A stretch of 5,409 nt of DNA from a bacterium (GTDB lineage: Bacteria > Babelota > Babeliae > Babelales > RVW-14). The notes under the pieces were generated by a model. That model worked only from the letters and a program-made list of their open reading frames with translations, did not search any database and was not told the DNA's origin. The stretch lies in assembly GCA_030432505.1 (NCBI GenBank), contig JAUIHA010000066.1, positions 1 through 5,409 on the forward strand, in the 5' to 3' direction. Shown piece after piece: positions 1 through 5,391 of the stretch (positions within the stretch are counted from its first letter, which is position 1; each line of letters opens with the position of its first letter). The position numbers and the translations under genes are program-made.

Positions 1-1900
1 GGTCAAGTGGCATACCTTCGGCTTTTTGTAAGATATCTTGAAGTGTAGGAAGGCCAGCTTGAGGATTTGCAAGTGCTTGTCTGATATTATCTCGTATTTG
101 GTTAATACCAACTTCAGTGTTGATTGCTGGCAGCATATTGTTTGCAAGTTGGTTAAGCATGCCAGGTGAAAGCAATGGGTTGCCTTGCAGGCCATTCATC
201 ATTGCTTGAAGCTGTTCAAGTCCTCGAGGATCATTGCCTGGTCTATTTGCAAAGAGTTGCTGAAGACCACCATCAAGAATCTGCTGTGTTGTAGGATCAA
301 GTTGTTTTCCTTGATGCTTATTCATAAAGTCTTGAAGAGCAGCTATACGTTGATTGTAATTAGGTATTGCTAAAATATTTTGTAATTCATTTTGCATTGC
401 AATTTTATCAAGTTCCTGTTGAATACCAGGTAAGACGTTGGTTGCAATTTGATTATTAAGGCCTGCTGGAAGCAGTGGGCTTTCTTGAATGCCTTGCAAG
501 AAGTTTGCAAGCGCCTGCATTGATGCAGGATCACCAGGATTAGCATTTATGGTTTGTTGAATTGCTTGAGCAAGTAATGCTTTTGTTGCGTCATCAAGAT
601 CTCTGCCAGCAAGTTGTCCCATTAATTGCTGTAATGCAGCCAAACGCTGGGCGAATGGAAGCTGCATGATTTCTCTAATTCTTTGCTGAAGAGCAAGGCG
701 TTCTTGGTCTTGATCAACTTGAGGCATCATGTTTTCTTGTATTTCAGCTTTATGATTTTCATTAAAGAGTGGGCTTTGTAGTGCATTGCCAAGAAGTATT
801 TCAAGATTATTTAGACTTTGTTCGTTATTTTGTGGGCGACTAGCAAAAAGATTATTAAGCGCGCCATTTGCGATTTCTTGTGTTTCTGGAGTAAATGCTT
901 GTCCCATTGTTTGGCTGATGAGATTATTGAGTGCTACAACTTTTGCATCATACGGTTCTTGAGCAAGTGCTTGATTCAGTGCATCTTGTGCCTCAAGATT
1001 AAGGATTTCTGCGTCAACTGTTGGAATCATTTCACTGGAAACGGTAGCTTTTTGCGTATCATCTAAAAGATTGCTTTGTAAGAGCCCAACCAAAAGGTCC
1101 TTAAGCGTAGCAAGAGCATTTTGGTCATCAGTAGGGTGTTGATTAAACATATTTTGTAAGGCTGTGAATGCAAGGCCTTGTGCCAGTGGTGAAATTTCTT
1201 TAGTTCCATGATTATTGAGCGCATTTGCCAGTGCACTAAAGAGTGGCTCATACTCGGTAAGTTGTGATGCTGCAATTAAATCTTTTTCTGGAGCAAGAGC
1301 AGCAACGAATCCTTGTACTTTTGCTTGTTGTTCTGCTGAAAGAAGTGGAGTGGTTTGAGCGGCTTCAAGATAACTAATAATGTTATTGAACTGATCAAGT
1401 TCTTTATCTTCTTTAGCAACAAAAATAGCTTCTGGAGCTGGAGCGTAAACCCCTTGAGTTATTTCATCAAACTCACCAGAAGCATTGTTATTTTGAATTG
1501 TTGCAAGAGCGTTGAGCTGTGCATCGAAATTGGCTTGTGCAAGGGCAGCGCGAATTTCGTTTTCAAGGTTAAGCGTTGCAAGGTATTGCTTAACTTGTTC
1601 CTGTTGCTCTGAAGAGAGAAGTGGCGTTGTTTGTGATCGTGTTAAGATATTTTTAAGTGTTGCAAGGTCTTTTTTCGATCCGCCTTCACGATTATTAAAT
1701 GAAGATGTTACTTTATTGAAATAAATTATCTGAGTGATATCACTAAAATCTTTTCCGGTTGCGCTAGGAAGAACTGTTTTAAGTTTTCTCAGTTGTTTTG
1801 CATACGGATCTTCTGGACTAGACTCAAATATAAGTTGTTCAATTGTTCCTGTTGTGATGTATGAATCAACAACCGCTTTTTGTGCGTCGGTTAAAAAATC
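1..1900 (-). repeat. Protein-coding tandem repeats, 92-100 residues per unit
   Basis: Hand translation shows a recurring block of the form L..L..LL.....PLL....q..v. Anchor sequences in order are DFLTDAQKAVV, PLLSSEQQEQV, PLLSAEQQAKV, NLLDDTQKATV, PLFNENHKAEI, PLLPAGLNNQI and PLLSPGMLNQL. They start at codons 116, 208, 300, 392, 492, 590 and 690, giving spacings of 92, 92, 92, 100, 98 and 100 residues. In DNA the units are about 1900-1625, 1624-1349, 1348-1073, 1072-773, 772-479, 478-179 and the partial 178-1. Later units also share a segment ending LFANRP or LFASRP about 20 residues before the next anchor. The units are diverged at the DNA level, so the duplication is old or kept only as a protein fold. 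Confidence 0.85.
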
Positions 1901-2245
1901 ACTATCGCTTACTGTCTGAAGCATGAGGTTCAGGTGATCGATGTCGGTATCTTCACCCATGGTTGCTTCATATTGAGCAAGCCTTCCTTCAAAAAGTGTT
2001 TTAATGGTTTCAAAAACCAGATTTTTGGATGATTCATCAGGTGTTTGATCTGATAATTCGTCCATGGCATCGTTGAGGTCGATAACCTGACTATCCCAAT
2101 CCCCTTCGTATTCTGTCATTACCTCTTGTATTCGCCCTTGAATTTCAGCTTGGGCAGCGGCCATACCTTGCAAATATGAACCGTTTATAAAGAGTGTTGT
2201 AACGAAGACGAGGAATATAATCCTTGCTTTTCTTATACTCTTCAC
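1..2245 (-). CDS. Large exported alpha-helical tandem-repeat protein, 3' end beyond the window
   Basis: The frame is open for 748 codons from a GTG start to the window edge, with no stop. GTG at 2243-2245 is chosen because AAGGAG lies 5 nt upstream and an in-frame TAA (2255-2257) sits only four codons before it, so no earlier start is possible. The N-terminus is a classical signal peptide: basic KSIRKAR, a hydrophobic stretch at residues 9-20, and a small-residue region with a possible signal peptidase I site after AQA (residue 33). The mature part is rich in Leu, Ala, Gln and Asn, has no cysteine in the visible 748 residues and one Trp (50). It consists largely of degenerate repeats marked by PLL-like anchors at residues 116, 208, 300, 392, 492, 590 and 690. 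The leucine spacing suggests paired helices, perhaps an alpha-solenoid. I do not recognise a family. Export to periplasm, surface or host is inferred from the signal peptide; the function is unknown. It is transcribed away from the nitroreductase gene. Confidence 0.9.
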   Translation of the reverse strand, partial: MKSIRKARIIFLVFVTTLFINGSYLQGMAAAQAEIQGRIQEVMTEYEGDWDSQVIDLNDAMDELSDQTPDESSKNLVFETIKTLFEGRLAQYEATMGEDTDIDHLNLMLQTVSDSDFLTDAQKAVVDSYITTGTIEQLIFESSPEDPYAKQLRKLKTVLPSATGKDFSDITQIIYFNKVTSSFNNREGGSKKDLATLKNILTRSQTTPLLSSEQQEQVKQYLATLNLENEIRAALAQANFDAQLNALATIQNNNASGEFDEITQGVYAPAPEAIFVAKEDKELDQFNNIISYLEAAQTTPLLSAEQQAKVQGFVAALAPEKDLIAASQLTEYEPLFSALANALNNHGTKEISPLAQGLAFTALQNMFNQHPTDDQNALATLKDLLVGLLQSNLLDDTQKATVSSEMIPTVDAEILNLEAQDALNQALAQEPYDAKVVALNNLISQTMGQAFTPETQEIANGALNNLFASRPQNNEQSLNNLEILLGNALQSPLFNENHKAEIQENMMPQVDQDQERLALQQRIREIMQLPFAQRLAALQQLMGQLAGRDLDDATKALLAQAIQQTINANPGDPASMQALANFLQGIQESPLLPAGLNNQIATNVLPGIQQELDKIAMQNELQNILAIPNYNQRIAALQDFMNKHQGKQLDPTTQQILDGGLQQLFANRPGNDPRGLEQLQAMMNGLQGNPLLSPGMLNQLANNMLPAINTEVGINQIRDNIRQALANPQAGLPTLQDILQKAEGMPLD

Positions 2246-2250
2246 GACTT

Positions 2251-2256
2251 CTCCTT
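2251..2256 (-). promoter_or_regulatory. Ribosome binding site of the repeat protein gene
   Basis: The minus strand reads AAGGAG, then 5 nt, then GTG. This strong Shine-Dalgarno site decides the GTG start over the first in-frame ATG (codon 28), which would delete the signal peptide. Confidence 0.85.
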
Positions 2257-2263
2257 AAAAATT

Positions 2264-2275
2264 ACTGTGCACAGT
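2264..2275. promoter_or_regulatory. Perfect 12-bp palindrome ACTGTGCACAGT, possible operator
   Basis: The 12 bases are a perfect inverted repeat with no spacer. They lie between the putative -10 of the repeat protein gene and its ribosome binding site, where a bound dimeric regulator could block transcription. It contains CTGT and ACAG half-sites but with 2 bp between them, not the 8 bp of the gammaproteobacterial LexA box, so I do not assign a regulator. A 12-bp palindrome can occur by chance; the position is what makes it worth noting. Confidence 0.4.
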
Positions 2276-2287
2276 TAAGATTAATCT

Positions 2288-2316
2288 TGTATAAATTTAC
2301 TATTTAACAATATTAA
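2288..2316 (-). promoter_or_regulatory. Candidate promoter of the repeat protein gene
   Basis: On the minus strand TTAATA (2311-2316) is followed after 17 nt by TATACA (2288-2293), each 4 of 6 to the sigma-70 consensus. The predicted start of transcription would leave a leader of roughly 35 nt that contains the 12-bp palindrome and the AAGGAG site. The region is AT-rich, so weak matches are expected by chance. Confidence 0.35.
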
Positions 2317-2387
2317 TATACAAAGTTTGGATAAAGTAATGCAATAAATAATAATTTTATCGTACTGGGAAAAATGTTTTTTGATTT

Positions 2388-2393
2388 TATACT
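2388..2393 (+). promoter_or_regulatory. Candidate -10 box of the nitroreductase gene
   Basis: TATACT (5 of 6 to consensus) lies 41 nt before the ATG at 2435, without a convincing -35 box 17 nt upstream. If used, transcription would begin near 2400. That fits a start codon at 2435 and leaves only a few leader bases for the alternative ATG at 2408. Confidence 0.35.
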
Positions 2394-2434
2394 GATGGGA
2401 CAGAAAGATGGGCAATTTCAAGATTAGGACGAAA

Positions 2435-3007
2435 ATGAATAAAAGAATTCCTGAATACCCTGTTCACGAGCTCCTTCTAAATCGTTGGTCACCACGAGCA
2501 ATGTCAGGAGAGCCGGTGAGCCATAATGAGTTAATGAGTCTTTTCGAGGCGGCAAAGTGGGCACCATCGTCATATAACAACCAACCATGGCGTTTTATCT
2601 ATGTAACAAAGGATATGGAGCAATGGCAGCAGTTTTTTGATTTGCTTGATCCTTTTAACGAAAATTGGGCAGGTCCTGCGTGGGCACTTATTGTTGTGCT
2701 TTCGAGGAAGAATTTTGAATATAATGATGAGCCTTCTAAAACCTGCTCGTATGATGTGGGCGCTGCGTGTCAAAATCTTGCATTGCAGGGACATGCCAGT
2801 AATCTGGTGATTCATGCGATAGAGGGCTTTGATTATGATAAAGCACGCTCTGAGCTCAGTATTTCTGATGAATACAATATTGAAGTGATGTTCTCAGTTG
2901 GAAAACCCGGAAAGGTAGAAGATTTGCCGGAATCATTGCAGAAGCGTGAAATTTACTCAGACCGGAAGAAGCTTCAGGAATTAGTATTTAAAGGCAAGAT
3001 GCCGTAG
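2435..3007 (+). CDS. Nitroreductase-family FMN-dependent oxidoreductase
   Basis: The protein has 190 residues from ATG 2435, or 199 from the in-frame ATG 2408. Family hallmarks, numbered from 2435, are RWSPRAM at residues 17-23 (the RxSxR FMN-phosphate motif), AAKWAPSSYNNQPWRF at 39-54 (the flavin-contacting segment), YDVGAACQNLALQGH in the middle (dimer core helix) and VGKPGK near the C-terminus. Members are cytoplasmic homodimers binding FMN and using NAD(P)H to reduce nitro compounds, quinones or related acceptors; the natural substrate cannot be read from sequence. The length is normal for the compact form of the family. I prefer 2435 because AGGA lies 5 nt before it, the spacing seen at other starts here, while 2408 has only GGGA at 7 nt. 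The gene stands alone, divergent from the repeat protein gene and convergent with thiL. Family assignment is firm, substrate unknown. Confidence 0.92.
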   Translation: MNKRIPEYPVHELLLNRWSPRAMSGEPVSHNELMSLFEAAKWAPSSYNNQPWRFIYVTKDMEQWQQFFDLLDPFNENWAGPAWALIVVLSRKNFEYNDEPSKTCSYDVGAACQNLALQGHASNLVIHAIEGFDYDKARSELSISDEYNIEVMFSVGKPGKVEDLPESLQKREIYSDRKKLQELVFKGKMP

Positions 3008-3030
3008 GTCTATAAATTATTTTACTAAGA

Positions 3031-3082
3031 TGATTGATTTGCTCAATTGTAATATGGGTTACGCATATACATGATGTCACCC
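3031..3082 (+). repeat. Conserved left flank of an intergenic repeat, copy 1
   Basis: This stretch contains TGATTG, then GTAATATGGGTT, GCATATA and ATGTCACCC. The same blocks recur in the same order at 5331-5374 (TGATTG, GTAGTATGGGTT, GCATATA, ATGTCACCC) with small spacing differences. Both copies lie just downstream of plus-strand genes. The resemblance suggests a dispersed intergenic element larger than the hairpins alone. Confidence 0.55.
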
Positions 3083-3147
3083 CGGACTCCGATCCGGGGT
3101 CCAAAAATGAAAAACATTTGGATCCTGAATCAAGTTCAGAATGACAT
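3074..3147. repeat. 74-bp nested palindromic intergenic element (REP- or MITE-like)
   Basis: The element is bounded by ATGTCA and its inverse TGACAT. Its left arm contains a hairpin CCCCGGA-CTCCGA-TCCGGGG, and its right arm a weaker hairpin CTGAA-TCAAG-TTCAG. The centre is a third, imperfect inversion (TCCAAAAATG against CATTTGGA). When the right arm is reverse-complemented it aligns with the left arm with only transitions and one indel, so the arms are diverged inverted copies of one palindromic unit. It fills the convergent gap and begins 8 nt beyond the thiL stop. It may act as an RNA end structure or weak terminator for one or both converging transcripts; there is no clear T-tract directly after a stem, so I do not call it an intrinsic terminator. 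Confidence 0.7.
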
Positions 3148-3155
3148 TGCATCTA

Positions 3156-4160
3156 CTAAAAATGTTCATATCCCTGAGTTGCAAAATTAATCTTACTCCC
3201 ATCCTTGAGGTAGGTGATTACATTATTTTCACTCGTTACTCTTCCTATAGGATACAGCGGTTTATTAAATTTCTTCTGGTAACGTCGTTGCACATCAGCA
3301 AAGTCTGTTTCATTGATTGTTGTTAACAAGCAATAGTCTTCACCTGCATTAATGGCGATGTCGATGGGGTTCCAGCCAAGTTGTCGACAGGCTTTGGATA
3401 ATTGAGGTGAAATCGGTAAGTTTGATGTTTCAATTTCAAAGCCTTTCTTTGATGCATCAGCCAAAAACTTGAGATCCATGCCAATTCCATCTGACACATC
3501 CGTCATCGCATTAACACCAGTTTGTAGAGAAAGCCAGGCGCCTTCCTCTATATAGACGTTAGGACGGTAGTGTGCGTTCATCAAGTAGTTGGTAGTATCA
3601 TTATGCACAATATGGTGATCATCCAGGATAAATTTGAGTCCCCCACCACTGTCTCCCAAAAAACCATTTACGCAGACAATGTCATTAGTTTGTGCTTCAC
3701 TGCGCAGTTTTATATCCTTTGTTTTTGCATCTCCTGAGAGTGTAATGCTGATAACGATGTTTTCAGAATAAGTGGTATCACCGCCAATTAAAGAAACATT
3801 ATAGTTTCCTGCAAGGAATTTTATACCTTGAAGGAAATCGTTGAGCCACTGTGTACTGATATCTTTGGGAAGCCCAAGAGAAAGTGTTGCATAGTAGGGT
3901 GTTCCTCCCATTGATGCAATGTCGTTGAGGTTAACAGCGAGTGATTTGTAACCAAGTTGGTAGGCGGATATTTTGTTTCGCAGGAAATGAGTATTTTCAA
4001 CGAGCATATCGGTGGTAATAAGAAATGCTTCATTCTCATTTTTTCTGATAATGGCGCAGTCATCACCAATACCTTTTATAACGGATGCTGGAGGTACTTT
4101 GGAAAATTGCGCAGAGACACTTTTGATAACGCCTATTTCTTTTATTTTCTCAATATTCAT
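3156..4160 (-). CDS. thiL: Thiamine-monophosphate kinase ThiL
   Basis: ThiL phosphorylates thiamine phosphate with ATP to give thiamine diphosphate, the active cofactor, in the cytoplasm. The 334-residue protein has the usual length and the ordered family motifs: GIGDDCA at 30-36, TTDMLVENTHF at 49-59, NLNDIASMGGTP at 77-88 (metal-binding Asp80), GGDTT at 126-130, the glycine-rich GDSGGG at 169-174, DVSDG at 221-225 and GEDY at 273-276. These acidic clusters hold the Mg-ATP and substrate in the AIR-synthase/PurM-like fold. The ATG at 4160 overlaps the thiE stop as ATGA, so the two are probably translationally coupled; only a weak GGA lies upstream, inside the thiE end. The stop is TAG at 3156-3158, followed at once by the palindromic element. 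All key motifs look intact, so an active enzyme is expected. Confidence 0.96.
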   Translation of the reverse strand: MNIEKIKEIGVIKSVSAQFSKVPPASVIKGIGDDCAIIRKNENEAFLITTDMLVENTHFLRNKISAYQLGYKSLAVNLNDIASMGGTPYYATLSLGLPKDISTQWLNDFLQGIKFLAGNYNVSLIGGDTTYSENIVISITLSGDAKTKDIKLRSEAQTNDIVCVNGFLGDSGGGLKFILDDHHIVHNDTTNYLMNAHYRPNVYIEEGAWLSLQTGVNAMTDVSDGIGMDLKFLADASKKGFEIETSNLPISPQLSKACRQLGWNPIDIAINAGEDYCLLTTINETDFADVQRRYQKKFNKPLYPIGRVTSENNVITYLKDGSKINFATQGYEHF

Positions 4161-4828
4161 AGTCGTATTCCATGTGGCATTGATTGCTTGAGCTTTTTAG
4201 CTTTTTGAATTGCGCTTGATAGATCAAGTGCAGCTAGCTTTGGATTTTGTTGATGGCAGATAGCTGCAACAACGGCAACCCCATCTGCTCCTGCTTTGAT
4301 AACATCTGGCGCATTAAATTGATTGATTCCTCCTACGGCAATCAGTTTTTTCTTAGAAAGCGAGCGAAGTTTTGTGAGCCCTTCAAGTTGCCATGTTGGA
4401 TTTCTTAATGGTTTTGTGAATGAAGGAAAAATTTGTGCGACACCTAAATAATCAATATCAAGCTTCTCAGCTTCTAGTGCTTGGGCAAGTGTATTAACGG
4501 TATAACCGATAATTGCATTTGGACCTATGAGCTTGCGGGTATCTTCGTGTGGCATATCATTTTGACCAATATGAACACCATCAGCGTTACTTGCAAGTGC
4601 AATGTCAATACGATCATTAACAAGAAACTTTATATTGGTATTTTCGAGGAGCGATTTTATTTTTTTTGCTTTTTCAAGAAAGCTTCTTGTTGTTGCTTCT
4701 TTTTCTCGAAGTTGTATGACATTAACGCCGCCTTCAATAACATCTTGAATAAGTCGTTCAAGTTGTTCTAGAGATGACACCGTTTCGTGTGTAATGAGAT
4801 AAAGAGAATAATCAATTTCTGATTTCAT
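4157..4828 (-). CDS. thiE: Thiamine phosphate synthase ThiE
   Basis: ThiE joins hydroxymethylpyrimidine diphosphate and thiazole phosphate to make thiamine phosphate, releasing pyrophosphate. The 223-residue TIM barrel has normal length. Visible motifs are VIQLREK at 37-43 (Arg41 and Lys43 bind pyrophosphate), VNDRIDIA at 70-77 (Asn71, Asp72), DGVHIGQNDMP at 83-93 (Asp91, metal), IFPSFTKP at 133-140 (Lys139), VGGIN at 165-169 and GADGVAVVAAI at 180-190. Two usually conserved serines are replaced: GxS is GYT (Thr110), and VVSAI is VVAAI (Ala188). The start ATG has AAAGGG 5 nt upstream. It is the first gene of a two-gene operon with thiL, overlapping by 4 bp, so this unit covers the last two steps to thiamine diphosphate. 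A TenI-like regulator is less likely, because the QLREK, ND, QND and TK residues needed for catalysis are kept. Confidence 0.94.
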   Translation of the reverse strand: MKSEIDYSLYLITHETVSSLEQLERLIQDVIEGGVNVIQLREKEATTRSFLEKAKKIKSLLENTNIKFLVNDRIDIALASNADGVHIGQNDMPHEDTRKLIGPNAIIGYTVNTLAQALEAEKLDIDYLGVAQIFPSFTKPLRNPTWQLEGLTKLRSLSKKKLIAVGGINQFNAPDVIKAGADGVAVVAAICHQQNPKLAALDLSSAIQKAKKLKQSMPHGIRL

Positions 4829-4833
4829 GATAA

Positions 4834-4839
4834 CCCTTT
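4834..4839 (-). promoter_or_regulatory. Ribosome binding site of thiE
   Basis: The minus strand reads AAAGGG, 5 nt spacer, then ATG, the same spacing used by the repeat protein and VanZ-like genes. Confidence 0.7.
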
Positions 4840-4852
4840 CTAAGTTTTTCTT

Positions 4853-4881
4853 ACTATATCATCTCTTGCAAAATTATTGAA
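4853..4881 (-). promoter_or_regulatory. Candidate promoter of the thiE-thiL operon
   Basis: On the minus strand an extended -10 reads TGATATAGT (TATAGT at 4853-4858, 5 of 6), with a poor -35, TTCAAT, 17 nt upstream at 4876-4881. Transcription would begin near 4846, giving a leader of under 20 nt. That leaves no room for a TPP riboswitch. The -35 region coincides with that of the divergent VanZ-like gene. Confidence 0.45.
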
Positions 4882-4906
4882 AAATGGTTCGTTACTTAGG
4901 TATTCT
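4877..4906 (+). promoter_or_regulatory. Candidate promoter of the VanZ-like gene
   Basis: TTGAAA (4877-4882, 5 of 6) is followed after 18 nt by TATTCT (4901-4906, 4 of 6). The predicted transcript starts near 4913, before the AAGGGGG site at 4928. The TTG at 4877 could be read as an upstream start codon, but it is better explained as the -35 box. Confidence 0.5.
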
Positions 4907-4927
4907 ACAAGTAACAAAAATTACCAT

Positions 4928-4934
4928 AAGGGGG
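4928..4934 (+). promoter_or_regulatory. Ribosome binding site deciding the VanZ-like start
   Basis: AAGGGGG with a 5-nt spacer precedes ATG 4940. It supports this start over the in-frame TTG at 4877, which would add 21 polar residues and has no ribosome binding site. Confidence 0.8.
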
Positions 4935-4939
4935 TATCT

Positions 4940-5305
4940 ATGAATAAAAGTTTTTTCTTTCTTGTTGCTTCGGTTCTATTTTTTATTTTTATCATTGTAG
5001 GATCGTTTTTTATACCGGTGAGTAAACTAAGTGTTTTATCGTTGAATGATAAAATGTTGCACGGTATAGCATATTTTTTCTTTGCACTGTTTTTTTATGC
5101 ACTGCTTTCTGCATGGAACATTTCTCATGTTAAAAATTTTTTTATTACCATTGTATTATTGAATAGTGTTGGGTTTATAATTGAATGTATACAACATTTT
5201 GTAAAACATCGAAGTTTTGACCTTTATGATTTGTATGCAAATTTTATTGGTGTTCTTGCGGGTACGGTTTTTTATATGATCATAAAGTTTATATTTTTTC
5301 ATTAG
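4940..5305 (+). CDS. VanZ-like family integral membrane protein
   Basis: The 121-residue protein is very hydrophobic, with about four membrane segments near residues 4-26, 42-59, 66-84 and 100-119. It carries the conserved pattern of the VanZ-like family: DKMLHGIAYF at 37-46 (Asp37, Lys38, His41, Tyr45), IIECIQ at 80-85 (Glu82, Gln85), and HRSFDLYDLYANFIGVLAG at 90-108 (Arg91, Asp94, Asp97, Asn101, Gly104, Gly108). It sits in the cytoplasmic membrane. The family is named for VanZ of vancomycin-resistance clusters, linked to low-level teicoplanin resistance, but most members are chromosomal and of unknown role; no van genes are present here, so resistance should not be assumed. The start is set by AAGGGGG 5 nt upstream. 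The gene is divergent from thiE with abutting promoters and shows no obvious functional tie to it. Confidence 0.88.
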   Translation: MNKSFFFLVASVLFFIFIIVGSFFIPVSKLSVLSLNDKMLHGIAYFFFALFFYALLSAWNISHVKNFFITIVLLNSVGFIIECIQHFVKHRSFDLYDLYANFIGVLAGTVFYMIIKFIFFH

Positions 5306-5330
5306 GAAACATAAACTTGATAATGGGGCG

Positions 5331-5391
5331 TGATTGGTTGTAGTATGGGTTGCATATATTTAATTATGTCACCCTTGTATCTTAGAACAAG
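5331..5391 (+). repeat. Conserved flank and hairpin of an intergenic repeat, copy 2, probably truncated by the window edge
   Basis: The blocks TGATTG, GTAGTATGGGTT, GCATATA and ATGTCACCC repeat those of 3031-3082 in order. After ATGTCACC there is again a small hairpin, here CTTGT (5374-5378) with ACAAG (5387-5391), but with a stem sequence different from copy 1. The closing TGACAT arm is not seen before the window ends. The copy lies 25 nt after the VanZ-like stop. Nothing else is recognised in 5306-5409. Confidence 0.5.

Noticed and set aside
185..1919. Several short open frames on the plus strand (for example 185-373, 818-1066, 1355-1612, 1512-1724, 1734-1919) and one on the minus strand (1063-1275)
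   Set aside because: All lie inside the 748-codon minus-strand frame, which has a strong ribosome binding site, a signal peptide and internal protein repeats. The short frames have no recognisable motifs or ribosome binding sites.
2264..2275. LexA (SOS) box
   Set aside because: The CTGT and ACAG half-sites are 2 bp apart, whereas the gammaproteobacterial LexA box has 8 bp between them.
3081..3125. Classical intrinsic terminator for the nitroreductase gene or thiL
   Set aside because: The GC-rich stem is not followed by a T-tract on either strand. The T-rich centre on the minus strand follows only a weak 5-bp stem at a distance of about 8 nt.
4877..4939. N-terminal extension of the VanZ-like protein from TTG 4877
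   Set aside because: The TTG is part of the likely -35 box, no ribosome binding site precedes it, and the added residues are polar and unlike the family N-terminus. ATG 4940 has an excellent site.
4940..5305. Glycopeptide resistance gene
   Set aside because: VanZ-like similarity is at the family level only, and there are no vanA, vanH, vanX or vanRS relatives nearby.
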